Source of the DNA: CAYQOX01 sp964419335
Lineage (GTDB): Bacteria > Hinthialibacterota > Hinthialibacteria > Hinthialibacterales > Hinthialibacteraceae
Length of the DNA: 29,329 nucleotides
Direction: 5' to 3'
Assembly (NCBI GenBank): GCA_964419335.1
Contig: CAYQOX010000049.1
Span: 1 to 29,329 of the forward strand
The notes beneath the pieces were generated by a model. The model was not told the DNA's origin and did no database searches. It saw nothing but the letters and a program-made list of their open reading frames with translations. Shown here piece after piece: positions 1 to 7,091 of this stretch. Each line of letters opens with the position of its first letter. The stretch's first letter is position 1. A program made the position numbers and the translations under genes.

Positions 1-2
1 GG

Positions 3-116
3 CTTTCGGAGCAAGCGGCCCTTAAGGCCGCGCGGAGACAAGCGAAACACATCCCAAGGCGTTTTCCCAAAAAAAGTACTCACTTTCGTAATGAGCCATT
101 TTTGTCTCCAATTTAA
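3..116 (+). CDS. Possible 3' end of a gene cut by the window edge
   Basis: One forward frame is open from the window edge to a TAA at 114-116. It would encode 37 residues, beginning with a basic alanine-rich helix-like stretch (AALKAARRQAK). Nothing in it identifies a family, and the other forward frames are also partly open, so this may be chance. A perfect 6-bp stem (15-20 with 26-31) lies inside it and has no T-run after it, so it is not a convincing terminator. I see nothing else before the transporter gene at 138. Confidence 0.2.
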   Translation, partial: LSEQAALKAARRQAKHIPRRFPKKSTHFRNEPFLSPI

Positions 117-137
117 GGTGATAGGAAAGATTTAAGT

Positions 138-1433
138 ATGCGCACGATCCACTCCAATCGTCTGACAATCTTTTCGTGGTGTTTATATGATTTCGCCAAT
201 TCTCCTTTCACCACATTAGTCATTACCTTTATCTATGCCACTTACTTCACCCAACATTTCGCCGCCACGGGCAATGAAGGCACGGTCCTGTGGTCCAGAG
301 CGATCACCATCACGGGTATCATGGTCGCGCTGCTTTCACCGGTGATGGGAGCCTTGGCAGACCGGGGAGGCTACCGCAAATTATTCTTATTTCTATTCAC
401 CGCCTTGACCGTCATGGCCACCTGTGGTTTATACGCCATCGAGCCCGGAAAAGCCTTGTTGGCCTTAACCATCTTGGTCATAGCGAATGTAGCTTATGAA
501 ATGGGAGCCGTCTTTTATAACGCCTTTTTACCCGATATTGCACCACCAAATAAAATTGGACGTATTTCCGGCTATGGCTGGGCCCTGGGCTACGTAGGAG
601 GCTTATCGGCTTTAGTCATTGCTCTTGTTGGATTTGTGCAACCAGAAGCCCCCTGGTTTGGTTTCGCTAAAGAAGGTGGAGAAAACATACGCGCGACCAA
701 CCTTCTTGTAGCCGCGTGGTTTGCCGTCTTCAGCTTGCCCATTTTCTTATGGGTCAAAGAAGACCGCTCCCGCCGGGAAATGGATAAGAAACAAATTATC
801 GCTGCGAGTTATAAACAATTGGTTCGCACCTTCACCGAAATCCGTAAATATCGCCAAATCATGCTCTTACTACTCGCGCGTATGTTTTATAACGATGGAT
901 TGATCACCATTTTTGCTTTTAGCGCCATTTATGCAAAAGAAACCTTTGATTTTGACAACACAGAAATCCTTGTCCTTGCCATATGTCTCAACGTAGCCGC
1001 GGGGTTAGGCGCCTTTGTAATGGGCTTTATGGACGACCGTTTAGGCGGAAAGCGAACCATCCAAATTAGCCTTATTGGGTTACTCATCGCCACAGGATTA
1101 GCCATGATGGCACCGAGCAAAATCTATTTGTGGATTGGTGGTATCCTCGCGGGAATCTTCTCCGGCCCCAATCAGGCTGGGAGCCGCTCTCTCATGGGAC
1201 GCTTTGTTCCTCCGGACAAAGAAAACGAATTTTACGGATTTTTCGCTTTCTCCGGCAAATTGACCGCCTTCCTTGGCCCCTTCCTCTTTGGCTTACTGAC
1301 CCAACTTACGGGCAACCAGCGTTTCGGCGTAGCCTGCGTGATAGGATTCTTTATTATTGGCTACATCATTCTTTATATTGTCGATGAAGAAGAAGGAAAA
1401 CAAATCGCACTGCGCGAGTCATCCAATACATAG
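138..1433 (+). CDS. MFS transporter, UMF1 (Atg22-like) family
   Basis: This is an inner-membrane permease of 431 residues, the usual length for a 12-helix MFS protein, with hydrophobic helices throughout. The N-terminal SWCLYDFANSPF is the family hallmark (W-x-x-Y-D-x-A-N-S) of UMF1 permeases, which are related to yeast vacuolar amino-acid effluxer Atg22. An MFS-type loop (ALADRGGYRK) follows helix 2, and a matching loop (FMDDRLGGKR) opens the second half. The substrate cannot be read from sequence; bacterial UMF1 members are largely uncharacterised. A purine-rich stretch (AAGGTGATAGGAAAG) precedes the ATG. The gene converges on the ParA-like gene with 36 bases between stops. The family call is firm; any role in amino-acid or sugar efflux would be a guess. 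Confidence 0.88.
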   Translation: MRTIHSNRLTIFSWCLYDFANSPFTTLVITFIYATYFTQHFAATGNEGTVLWSRAITITGIMVALLSPVMGALADRGGYRKLFLFLFTALTVMATCGLYAIEPGKALLALTILVIANVAYEMGAVFYNAFLPDIAPPNKIGRISGYGWALGYVGGLSALVIALVGFVQPEAPWFGFAKEGGENIRATNLLVAAWFAVFSLPIFLWVKEDRSRREMDKKQIIAASYKQLVRTFTEIRKYRQIMLLLLARMFYNDGLITIFAFSAIYAKETFDFDNTEILVLAICLNVAAGLGAFVMGFMDDRLGGKRTIQISLIGLLIATGLAMMAPSKIYLWIGGILAGIFSGPNQAGSRSLMGRFVPPDKENEFYGFFAFSGKLTAFLGPFLFGLLTQLTGNQRFGVACVIGFFIIGYIILYIVDEEEGKQIALRESSNT

Positions 1434-1469
1434 CTCCTCGCAATGACCAATCTTTCGATGGTTTAAAGT

Positions 1470-2348
1470 TTATGAGGTATTCGTTTGACTGCTCATGCGT
1501 TCCTCAATTTCTAAACAAAGTTTTTGAAATAACTTGGAAGGCTTACTTTGGTATTTGGCCTGAAATGAAGAATAATTCTTCAAAAAATCCATAGCATTGG
1601 CAATCGATGACATATTGGGAATAATGGTATTAAACGAAGGAGGAAGATTCGCGTATTCATCTTTTTGTTGCTCTACCCACTTAATGATATTTTTGTGTTT
1701 AGCCACTTGAATTCGCACCATAGACCACAACGTTCCTAAACAGCGAATTTTCTTATATCCCCGAAGACGTAGACGTTCTTGCAAATAAAGCGAACCGCGC
1801 ACCGATAAACGATCCGGTATCGATGGAAGGATGTAATAATCCGCACAGGCTAATAGAAACAAAACCTGCAAAACAAAAGCAGGCGGACAATCGATGATGG
1901 TGTAATCGTAGTTCTGATTGCACCATTGAGCGAAGGTTTGCCGAAGTTTACGCAAACGCTGGAGAAATTCTTCGTTGCTTTGGTGTCCTTTGCGGGCTTT
2001 TGCCATATTTGTACTGAACTCATCAATCCGATGAGAACAGGGAATACAATCTAGGTACTTCTTCAAGGACGTAATATTGGAAGCATTATGGGTGATGTAC
2101 TCAGGAAGGCTTTCTTTATGAAATTCATCACTAAGCATAAAGGCCAAAAGATCATGCAGCGTTTTCCGCGATTGTTCGACTTGACTTAACTGCTCAGGCC
2201 CCAGAAGTAATTCACTCGCCATCGATTGATGATCCGCGTCGATCATCAACACCCGCTTTTGCATGGAAGCCATACACTCAGCCACCGCAACCGCGTTGGT
2301 CGTTTTGGCCACCCCTCCTTTGAGATTCAAAAACAGAATCATGGGCAT
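1470..2348 (-). CDS. ParA/MinD-like ATPase (orphan)
   Basis: This is a 292-residue deviant-Walker P-loop ATPase. The N terminus carries KGGVAKTT, with the signature lysine of the ParA/MinD class near residue 10. MIDADHQS (Walker A') follows near residue 36, and YTIIDCPPAF (Walker B region) lies near residue 150. ParA-type proteins form ATP-dependent dimers on DNA or membrane and position plasmids, chromosomes, polar machines or cargo. No ParB partner, parS-like repeat or Min protein is visible here, so the cargo is unknown. The gene diverges from a prepilin gene about 217 bases away, which is suggestive but not evidence of a joint function. A weak AGGG lies 10 bases before ATG 2348, and a second in-frame ATG two codons later is also possible. 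The C-terminal third is basic and shows no recognisable extra domain. Confidence 0.85.
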   Translation of the reverse strand: MPMILFLNLKGGVAKTTNAVAVAECMASMQKRVLMIDADHQSMASELLLGPEQLSQVEQSRKTLHDLLAFMLSDEFHKESLPEYITHNASNITSLKKYLDCIPCSHRIDEFSTNMAKARKGHQSNEEFLQRLRKLRQTFAQWCNQNYDYTIIDCPPAFVLQVLFLLACADYYILPSIPDRLSVRGSLYLQERLRLRGYKKIRCLGTLWSMVRIQVAKHKNIIKWVEQQKDEYANLPPSFNTIIPNMSSIANAMDFLKNYSSFQAKYQSKPSKLFQKLCLEIEERMSSQTNTS

Positions 2349-2501
2349 GGTGAATTAACCCTGAAGAAAAAGATATACTCAAATGAAATGACTTAAATAT
2401 TTAATTTTACGGCAAGAAAATCCCTGAGGGAAGTAACGAAACCTCATTCGTGGAAGAATTTCAAATCATCCAAGAAAACTCACGCCCAACGATCTTTTCC
2501 A

Positions 2502-2531
2502 TTTACGAAGACCGACACTTTATGGCATAAT
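2502..2531 (+). promoter_or_regulatory. Candidate sigma70-type promoter for the first prepilin gene
   Basis: TTTACG (2502-2507) and CATAAT (2526-2531) are separated by 18 bases and lie about 35 bases before the start codon. The rest of the 217-base intergenic region back to the ParA-like gene is AT-rich and shows no other clear element. The match is moderate. Confidence 0.35.
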
Positions 2532-2565
2532 AGATTCATTCGCAATAATTAACGGAGGGATGAAT

Positions 2566-3135
2566 ATGAAAAGAAAAGTTTGGACTCGTACCGGCTTTAC
2601 GTTGATTGAATTGCTTATTGTTGTGGCCATCATTGGAATTTTGGCCGCGATCGCGGTACCTAATTTCTTAAATGCCCAGATTCGGGCAAAAATCGCCCGA
2701 GTTGAAGGCGATGTCAACGCGATCAAAACGGCTTTTGAGATGTATCGCTTGGATAATGCAGATATTCCTCGCTGGAATTTGCTTGGATGGGCGGCCAGTT
2801 GGGCCCAGTTTACCACCCCGGTTGCCTATCTCAGTTTCCGTCCCATCGATGTTTTCCAGCCCAAACACGAAAACCAATTTGTTAACGCTCACAATTGGTA
2901 CGAATACAATGGATGCAAAGGCCGGACTCCTATGAAAAACCTATCTGAAGGTCAGGCGGTCGATAATTACGTTGTTGCCAGTTTAGGGCCGGATCGAGAT
3001 GATGATACGATTCAAATCTCTGATTATCCTAATTCAAGTAAATTCTTACCCTACCAAGCATCAAATGGGATGATGAGTGATGGGGATATTCTGATCGAAT
3101 CCGCTCCTGGCTTAAATCCTGTACGAGGAGGCTGA
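2566..3135 (+). CDS. Type II prepilin/pseudopilin-like protein (GspG-like N terminus)
   Basis: This is a 189-residue prepilin. A short basic leader (MKRKVWTRTG) is followed by FTLIELLIVVAIIGILAAIA, the type IV pilin/type II secretion methylation motif. Gly is at -1, Phe at +1 and Glu at +5, with a roughly 20-residue hydrophobic helix. Prepilin peptidase would cut after Gly and methylate Phe. The C-terminal globular part has TTPVAYL, LGPDR and an SNG..S.GDI block, all shared with the two other prepilins in this window. An ATG at 2560 abuts the Shine-Dalgarno GGAGGG (2554-2559) directly, so ATG 2566, with 6-base spacing, is the better start. No pilus or secretion machinery is nearby. It could be a minor pilin, a pseudopilin, or a free-standing pilin-like surface protein as found in large numbers in PVC-type genomes. 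Confidence 0.85.
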   Translation: MKRKVWTRTGFTLIELLIVVAIIGILAAIAVPNFLNAQIRAKIARVEGDVNAIKTAFEMYRLDNADIPRWNLLGWAASWAQFTTPVAYLSFRPIDVFQPKHENQFVNAHNWYEYNGCKGRTPMKNLSEGQAVDNYVVASLGPDRDDDTIQISDYPNSSKFLPYQASNGMMSDGDILIESAPGLNPVRGG

Positions 3136-3136
3136 T

Positions 3137-3721
3137 TCATCGATCATAACGTTTCGCATTGGTCACAATAATATCCCCATGCGAACGCAACCCATTGGTA
3201 GGCGAATACAAATAAGGCCGAATCCATTTTCGCCCATCACGGCGTGACATAAAACGCGAGAGGGTCACCCACACATACGCTTGCCGATCAGGCCCCCAAG
3301 ACATTAAGGCGAATTGGTCTCTATGATAGAACATCGGTTCGCCTTTCTTATTTAAGATGCTTCCATAGTACCAATAATGCAAATCTTCGAAATACGCACC
3401 GCCTAACTCGATATCCGGGGCGAAAAGATCACGACACGCGCTAAAATCTGTCAAATAAGCCACGGGGGTGGTGAGTCCGATATATTGATCCTTACAAAAT
3501 GGTGATTGAGGGCAAGTCGTCAAGGGGGGATAACGATGATCCAAGGTATAGGCATTAATACTGGTACGGAGAGTATTTATTTGCGCATGAGTATAGGCGA
3601 GTTTCGCACGAATTTGGGCGTCGAGAAAATTCGGCACCGCTATCGCCGTTAAGATACCAATGATCGAAACCACGAGCAACAATTCAATTAACGTGAAAGA
3701 ATGGTTATCGTTATTTTCCAT
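3137..3721 (-). CDS. Type II prepilin-like protein with Ser at -1
   Basis: This is a 194-residue prepilin-like protein converging on the previous prepilin, with one base between the two stop codons. The leader MENNDNHS is followed by FTLIELLLVVSIIGILTAIA. Glu is at +5, but the residue before Phe is Ser instead of the near-invariant Gly. The globular part repeats the family blocks TTPVAYLTD, WGPDR and SPTNG..S.GDI. The reading frame is open further upstream, to an ATG at 3799, but those 26 residues do not resemble a prepilin leader. ATG 3721 has a weak GAAG-type ribosome site and a plausible promoter behind it. Processing by prepilin peptidase may be altered by the Ser. Confidence 0.8.
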   Translation of the reverse strand: MENNDNHSFTLIELLLVVSIIGILTAIAVPNFLDAQIRAKLAYTHAQINTLRTSINAYTLDHRYPPLTTCPQSPFCKDQYIGLTTPVAYLTDFSACRDLFAPDIELGGAYFEDLHYWYYGSILNKKGEPMFYHRDQFALMSWGPDRQAYVWVTLSRFMSRRDGRKWIRPYLYSPTNGLRSHGDIIVTNAKRYDR

Positions 3722-3759
3722 CTTTCTTCGACTCGAAAAAGAATACGCGTTTGTGGTAA

Positions 3760-3788
3760 ATTGTACATGGAACTGGATTGGAAAACAA
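3760..3788 (-). promoter_or_regulatory. Candidate promoter of the minus-strand prepilin gene
   Basis: Read on the minus strand, TTGTTT (3788-3783) and TACAAT (3765-3760) are 17 bases apart. They lie about 40 bases before ATG 3721. This position supports the shorter start for that gene, because the promoter lies within the longer alternative reading frame. Confidence 0.42.
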
Positions 3789-3882
3789 AGAAAATTCATA
3801 TTTCATGTCTTACGTATCATTTGAGTAAGTACATGAAAATGATTCGATATTGGCTTAAAGCACTACACAAAATGAGGATATT

Positions 3883-5109
3883 ATGAAAAAAAATAGCGTT
3901 TCCACTCTACTTTATACACTTCTCGTATTTCCATTGACTCTTTGCGTCTCTACGTTTGCCTCTAATCCTTATGACTCATGGGAAAATGGCCCTCCAAGCG
4001 AGGAAGAGTATTTCCCCATTGGGGTATGGCTGCAAAATCCAGCGAAGGCACCACGCTATCAAGAAGCCGGCATCAATTTCTACATAGGCCTATGGCAAGG
4101 ACCGACAGAAGAACAATTGGACACACTGAAGCAGCATAATATGCCTGTTTTCTGTGATCAAAACGAGGTTGGCCTAGCACATAAAGAGGATCCCATTATT
4201 CAAGGATGGATTCAACAAGATGAACCGGACAATGCCCAACCCAAAACGGATCCTGAAACCGGAGAAACTTACTATGGCCCCCCGGTTGATCCAAAAGTGA
4301 TTATTGAACGTTATGAAACGATGAAAGAACGGGATCCGACTCGGCCGGTGTTCTTGAATTTAGGCCAAGGGGTGGCAAACGATGAGTGGGTTGGACGCGG
4401 CTCTGGTTTTGATAACGATTCGTATTATGAATACGCCCAAGGGTGCGATATTTTATCCTTCGATGTCTATCCCGTTGTGGGCATTCGTAAGAAAGATGGA
4501 GAAAATTACTTATGGTATGTCGCCAAGGGGTTGGATCGACTGAAAAAATGGAGCCGTGGCGAAAATATTTTATGGAACATTATCGAATGTACCCATATCA
4601 GCAATCCCGATAAAAAAGCCACTCCCCATCAAGTAAAAGCCGAAGTGTGGATGTCCTTGATTCATGGCTCCAAAGGCATCGTTTATTTCGTGCATCAGTT
4701 TGAACCCACGTTCAACGAATCCGCTCTGCTGGATGACCAAGAAATGCTGGACGCAGTGACCGCCATCAATGAACAAATTCATGAGCTTGCACCTGTTCTC
4801 AATACGGAAAATCAGCATGAGATCGCAGAAATTGAATCAGCCAAGGCAGAGGTTCCGGTTGATATGATGGTAAAGACCCATCAAGAGAAACTCTATCTCT
4901 TTGCTGTGGGAATGAGAAATGAATCAACTCAAGCCACACTGCATCTTCACTCTTCGATCAATCAAACGATCACCAATCTCGAAACTCAAGAGGAGTACAA
5001 CGTCGAGGAAGGTAAATTAACACTCGAATTTGATCCGTATGAAGTCAAAATGTTGGTTTGCCCATGGAAAAAGAATGTGACTATAGAACAAGAGATGAAT
5101 TATGAATAA
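3883..5109 (+). CDS. Secreted TIM-barrel glycoside-hydrolase-like protein (clan GH-A type)
   Basis: This is a 408-residue protein. An N-terminal signal peptide (about residues 1-26, likely cut at TFA-SN) is followed by a (beta/alpha)8-like domain and a small C-terminal beta-rich domain from about residue 310. Two acidic sites sit where GH-A enzymes have their catalytic pair: Glu114 in IQQDEPDNAQ and Glu235 in WNIIECTH. SFDVYPVVG and EVWMSLIHGSKGIVYF also resemble barrel strands of GH-A relatives such as GH42-like proteins. The substrate is unknown and catalysis is inferred. GAGGA lies four bases before ATG 3883. Its last 8 bases overlap the start of the SUI1-like gene, so the two are probably translated from one message, an unexpected pairing. 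Confidence 0.6.
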   Translation: MKKNSVSTLLYTLLVFPLTLCVSTFASNPYDSWENGPPSEEEYFPIGVWLQNPAKAPRYQEAGINFYIGLWQGPTEEQLDTLKQHNMPVFCDQNEVGLAHKEDPIIQGWIQQDEPDNAQPKTDPETGETYYGPPVDPKVIIERYETMKERDPTRPVFLNLGQGVANDEWVGRGSGFDNDSYYEYAQGCDILSFDVYPVVGIRKKDGENYLWYVAKGLDRLKKWSRGENILWNIIECTHISNPDKKATPHQVKAEVWMSLIHGSKGIVYFVHQFEPTFNESALLDDQEMLDAVTAINEQIHELAPVLNTENQHEIAEIESAKAEVPVDMMVKTHQEKLYLFAVGMRNESTQATLHLHSSINQTITNLETQEEYNVEEGKLTLEFDPYEVKMLVCPWKKNVTIEQEMNYE

Positions 5110-5455
5110 ATCCGATATCGTATTTTCGACTGAATTTGGGAAAATGTGCCCTCAATGCGAAAAACCGATAGAGCAATGTATTTGCAATAAGAAAGAGAAG
5201 CAAAGCAAAAAAGGCAGCGGACGGGTTCGCGTCCAACGCGAAACCAAGGGACGAAAAGGAAAAGGAGTTACGGTTATTACCGGGTTACCCCTCACCATGG
5301 ATGAACTAAAAGCGCTCACGAAATCCCTCAAACAAAAAGGAGGAGTGGGCGGAACGGTTAAAGATGGAGTGATTGAAATCCAGGGAGATCAGCGCGATTG
5401 GATCGTGGAAGAACTCAAAATACGGGGCTATGACGCAAAACGTTCAGGCGGATAA
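5102..5455 (+). CDS. yciH: SUI1/eIF1-like translation factor (YciH family)
   Basis: This is a 117-residue cytosolic protein. The N-terminal CPQCEKPIEQCIC resembles the small cysteine knuckle found in bacterial YciH/eIF1 homologues. It is followed by a basic linker and the SUI1 fold: VQRETKGRKGKGVTVITGLP, then a conserved LK..CG-like segment (here LKQKGGVGGTVKDG), then IEIQGDQRDWIVEELKIRG. Homologues bind the 30S P-site region and influence start-codon selection; the bacterial role is poorly defined. The Cys usually seen in the GCGG-type loop is replaced here (KGGVGGT). The gene starts inside the last codons of the preceding gene (8-base overlap) and is followed 35 bases later by a strong hairpin terminator. 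Confidence 0.9.
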   Translation: MNKSDIVFSTEFGKMCPQCEKPIEQCICNKKEKQSKKGSGRVRVQRETKGRKGKGVTVITGLPLTMDELKALTKSLKQKGGVGGTVKDGVIEIQGDQRDWIVEELKIRGYDAKRSGG

Positions 5456-5490
5456 GAACCCACGCTTACACTTTTACTACGCTATGAAGG

Positions 5491-5520
5491 AAAATCGGGA
5501 ACCCAACGGTTCCCGATTTT
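5491..5520 (+). terminator. Strong hairpin terminator after the SUI1-like gene
   Basis: A perfect 13-bp stem, AAAATCGGGAACC paired with GGTTCCCGATTTT, closes on a 4-base loop (CAAC). Because it is flanked by A4 and T4 it could work in both directions, separating this gene from yajC, which converges on it. Confidence 0.85.
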
Positions 5521-5572
5521 CCATTCACATCCGTTTTTTAAATCACAGTGTAGAACGCTGTTTTTTTCCTCA

Positions 5573-5932
5573 CTATTTCTCTTCCTTACCTAAAATTTGA
5601 GAAATTGCTGATTTTTGGATCTCTATTTTTACGTTTTCAGCGATTTTTACTACCGCAATATTGTCCTTCAAACCAATAATGGAACCATAAATACCTCCTG
5701 CCGTGACGATACGGTCCCCTTTCTTTAATTGGTTAATCTGTTCTTCATGCTTTTGACGTTGCTTTTGCTGCGGCCGAATGAGAATAAAATAAAAAATAAA
5801 GAAAACTAGCAATAAAGGAAATAGCATTTGCAACAATGGATTCCCCGGATCTGTACCCTCGGTTCCGCTTTCTCCTTGTGCCATGACTTGAGTTGCAATG
5901 AGTGTCAGCATTGGAATGAGCCATTTAATCAT
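5573..5932 (-). CDS. yajC: Preprotein translocase subunit YajC
   Basis: This is a 119-residue small inner-membrane protein of the SecDF-YajC complex, which assists SecYEG in export. The single strong transmembrane segment (about residues 33-52) is followed by IRPQQKQRQKHEEQI, the family signature after the helix. KKGDRIVTAGGIYGSI then opens the conserved cytosolic beta domain. An extra hydrophobic N terminus (MIKWLIPMLTLIATQVMAQG) precedes the usual start and looks like a signal peptide or extra helix, as seen in some longer YajC proteins. AAGGAG lies nine bases before ATG 5932. secD and secF are not in this window. The leader contains a terminator-like hairpin described separately. Confidence 0.93.
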   Translation of the reverse strand: MIKWLIPMLTLIATQVMAQGESGTEGTDPGNPLLQMLFPLLLVFFIFYFILIRPQQKQRQKHEEQINQLKKGDRIVTAGGIYGSIIGLKDNIAVVKIAENVKIEIQKSAISQILGKEEK

Positions 5933-5959
5933 GGTGATTTTCTCCTTTTCTTAAATAAA

Positions 5960-5995
5960 ATCAGGGCAAAGAGTTATTATTTCACTTTCCCTGAT
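5960..5995 (-). promoter_or_regulatory. Terminator-like hairpin in the yajC leader
   Basis: Read on the minus strand, ATCAGGG plus AAAG pairs with CTTT, one bulged G, then CCCTGAT. The 11 base pairs are followed by TTTTATTT. The structure lies between the candidate yajC promoter and the gene, about 28 bases before the ATG. It could be an attenuator, an mRNA-stabilising leader or a terminator for antisense transcripts from the polysaccharide block. Confidence 0.5.
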
Positions 5996-6028
5996 CCCAT
6001 TTTTTTGTTATAGATAAAGTCGATTCGT

Positions 6029-6056
6029 AGTATAGAAGCCTTCACTCAAGAAACAA
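6029..6056 (-). promoter_or_regulatory. Candidate yajC promoter
   Basis: On the minus strand, TTGTTT (6056-6051) and TATACT (6034-6029) are 16 bases apart. Transcription would start near 6022, giving a leader of about 90 bases that contains the hairpin at 5960-5995. Confidence 0.42.
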
Positions 6057-6069
6057 GGTATTAGGGGTA

Positions 6070-6097
6070 TTGACTGTTGGCGCCAAAACGTTATCAT
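6070..6097 (+). promoter_or_regulatory. Candidate promoter of tRNA-Gln
   Basis: TTGACT (6070-6075) and TATCAT (6092-6097) are 16 bases apart. The mature tRNA begins 19 bases after the -10 element. This lies divergent to, and just upstream of, the candidate yajC promoter. Confidence 0.5.
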
Positions 6098-6115
6098 TTT
6101 TAGCGACAATTGAGT

Positions 6116-6189
6116 TGGGGAGTAGACGAATTGGTAAAGTCACCGGTCTTTGGAACCGGAGTTTGCAGGTTCGACTCCTGCCTCCCCAG
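6116..6189 (+). tRNA. tRNA-Gln (anticodon TTG)
   Basis: The 74 bases fold into a complete cloverleaf. The acceptor arm pairs TGGGGAG (6116-6122) with CTCCCCA (6182-6188), discriminator G6189. A short D stem (GAC/GTC) follows. The anticodon stem CCGGT/ACCGG encloses the loop CTTTGGA, which reads anticodon TTG. The T stem GCAGG/CCTGC has loop TTCGACT. The 3' CCA is not encoded. The G discriminator and the T-A first acceptor pair fit a glutamine tRNA. No clear terminator follows before the promoter at 6321. Confidence 0.95.
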
Positions 6190-6320
6190 TTTACTCTCTT
6201 TCTAAGTTACCTATTTAAAACCACTTATAGAATTCAACCCAAAAAATTTAGACCCTCCCACTCAATCCTGTCAAAACGATATTTGAATTCTCTACAAAGT
6301 CATTAAAGAAAAAAATTATC

Positions 6321-6348
6321 TTGACAACGAGAGACTTCCCAATAGTAT
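6321..6348 (+). promoter_or_regulatory. Candidate promoter for the NusG-like gene and polysaccharide block
   Basis: A consensus TTGACA (6321-6326) and TAGTAT (6343-6348) are 16 bases apart. This would start a transcript about 90 bases before the NusG-like gene, with the structured leader at 6375-6421 inside it. The 130 bases between the tRNA and this promoter show no other feature. Confidence 0.6.
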
Positions 6349-6374
6349 ATAAAAGAATTTATCCTTGAAAGTCG

Positions 6375-6421
6375 ACCCAAAGGGGGCAGTAAACACCCGG
6401 AAAACCTACTCTTTGGGTGTT
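6375..6421 (+). promoter_or_regulatory. Structured leader with two exclusive hairpins (ops-like element inside)
   Basis: ACCCAAAG (6375-6382) pairs perfectly with CTTTGGGT (6411-6418), and AACACCC (6392-6398) pairs perfectly with GGGTGTT (6415-6421). The two stems use the same 3' strand, so only one can form at a time. The loop contains GGGGGCAGTAAACACC, which loosely resembles the ops element (GGCGGTAGCGTG) that recruits RfaH in enterobacteria. Placement directly before a NusG/RfaH-like gene suggests autoregulation or loading of the factor. The resemblance is partial and the function is inferred. Confidence 0.45.
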
Positions 6422-6443
6422 AGAAACGTCGTTTTAGCTACCT

Positions 6444-6971
6444 ATGGTGGATATTCTCTTCCCTCAATATTTAGAAATTCAAAATCCTGATTCCTATTGG
6501 TGGGTCGTACATTTAAAACCCAACCAATGGCGGAATATGTCCCGCGATTTATCTATTGAAAACATCCCTCATTTTATTCCTTTAGTGCACCAATTTCGAC
6601 GAACCCGCTCCGGCCGAGTTAAGAAAAAAGTGCCTCTCATTCCCGGATACGCTTTTTTTACGGGAGATAATGAACAACGCAGAAAAGTATTGCAAACCGA
6701 CCGCGCTGTCAAAATCATCGACGTCAAAAATCAAGACAAACTGAAATTTGAGTTAGACCAGCTCTTGAATGCCGTCAAATCTGAACTCAATATCAAACCC
6801 AACAAAAAGTTTAAACGCGGCACTCCTTGCCGGGTGGTGGATGGACCTGCCATGGGACTCATGGGAAATGTACTGCGGACAAAAGGAAATTGCTATGTTA
6901 TTTTGGAGGTAGAAACAATTTCGCAAAGTTTTATCGTTGAAGTCGATTTCAATATGGTCGAGATATTGTAA
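6444..6971 (+). CDS. Specialised NusG paralog (RfaH/UpxY/LoaP-like antiterminator)
   Basis: This 175-residue protein has the NusG layout. An N-terminal NGN domain opens with YWWVVHLKPNQWRNMSRDL (WxxxxxKP...), with the typical LIPGYAFF core strand at about residues 66-73. A C-terminal KOW domain begins near residue 125 (FKRGTPCRVVDGPAMGLMGN). NusG binds RNA polymerase and controls pausing; paralogs placed first in polysaccharide operons (RfaH, UpxY, LoaP) act on their own long operon. Position directly before a Wza-like exporter supports that role. No clear Shine-Dalgarno precedes the ATG at 6444, so translation may depend on the leader structure. The housekeeping nusG would be expected near rpl genes, which are absent here. 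Confidence 0.85.
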   Translation: MVDILFPQYLEIQNPDSYWWVVHLKPNQWRNMSRDLSIENIPHFIPLVHQFRRTRSGRVKKKVPLIPGYAFFTGDNEQRRKVLQTDRAVKIIDVKNQDKLKFELDQLLNAVKSELNIKPNKKFKRGTPCRVVDGPAMGLMGNVLRTKGNCYVILEVETISQSFIVEVDFNMVEIL

Positions 6972-7091
6972 TCCTCTTTCGAATTAAACGAAAAACTGAT
7001 ATATTACATTCTTTACAGTTTTGCTCGAAGGTTAGAGCCTATTCGTGTTCTATCCTTGGAGAGACCAATCCCTATTTGAACGGTGTCAATC

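Noticed and set aside
15..31. Perfect 6-bp GC stem near the window start as a terminator
   Set aside because: It has no T-run and lies in a possibly coding stretch.
6070..6306. 78-codon forward frame covering the tRNA-Gln gene
   Set aside because: It runs straight through a complete cloverleaf tRNA and its promoter, has no ribosome site and no family resemblance.
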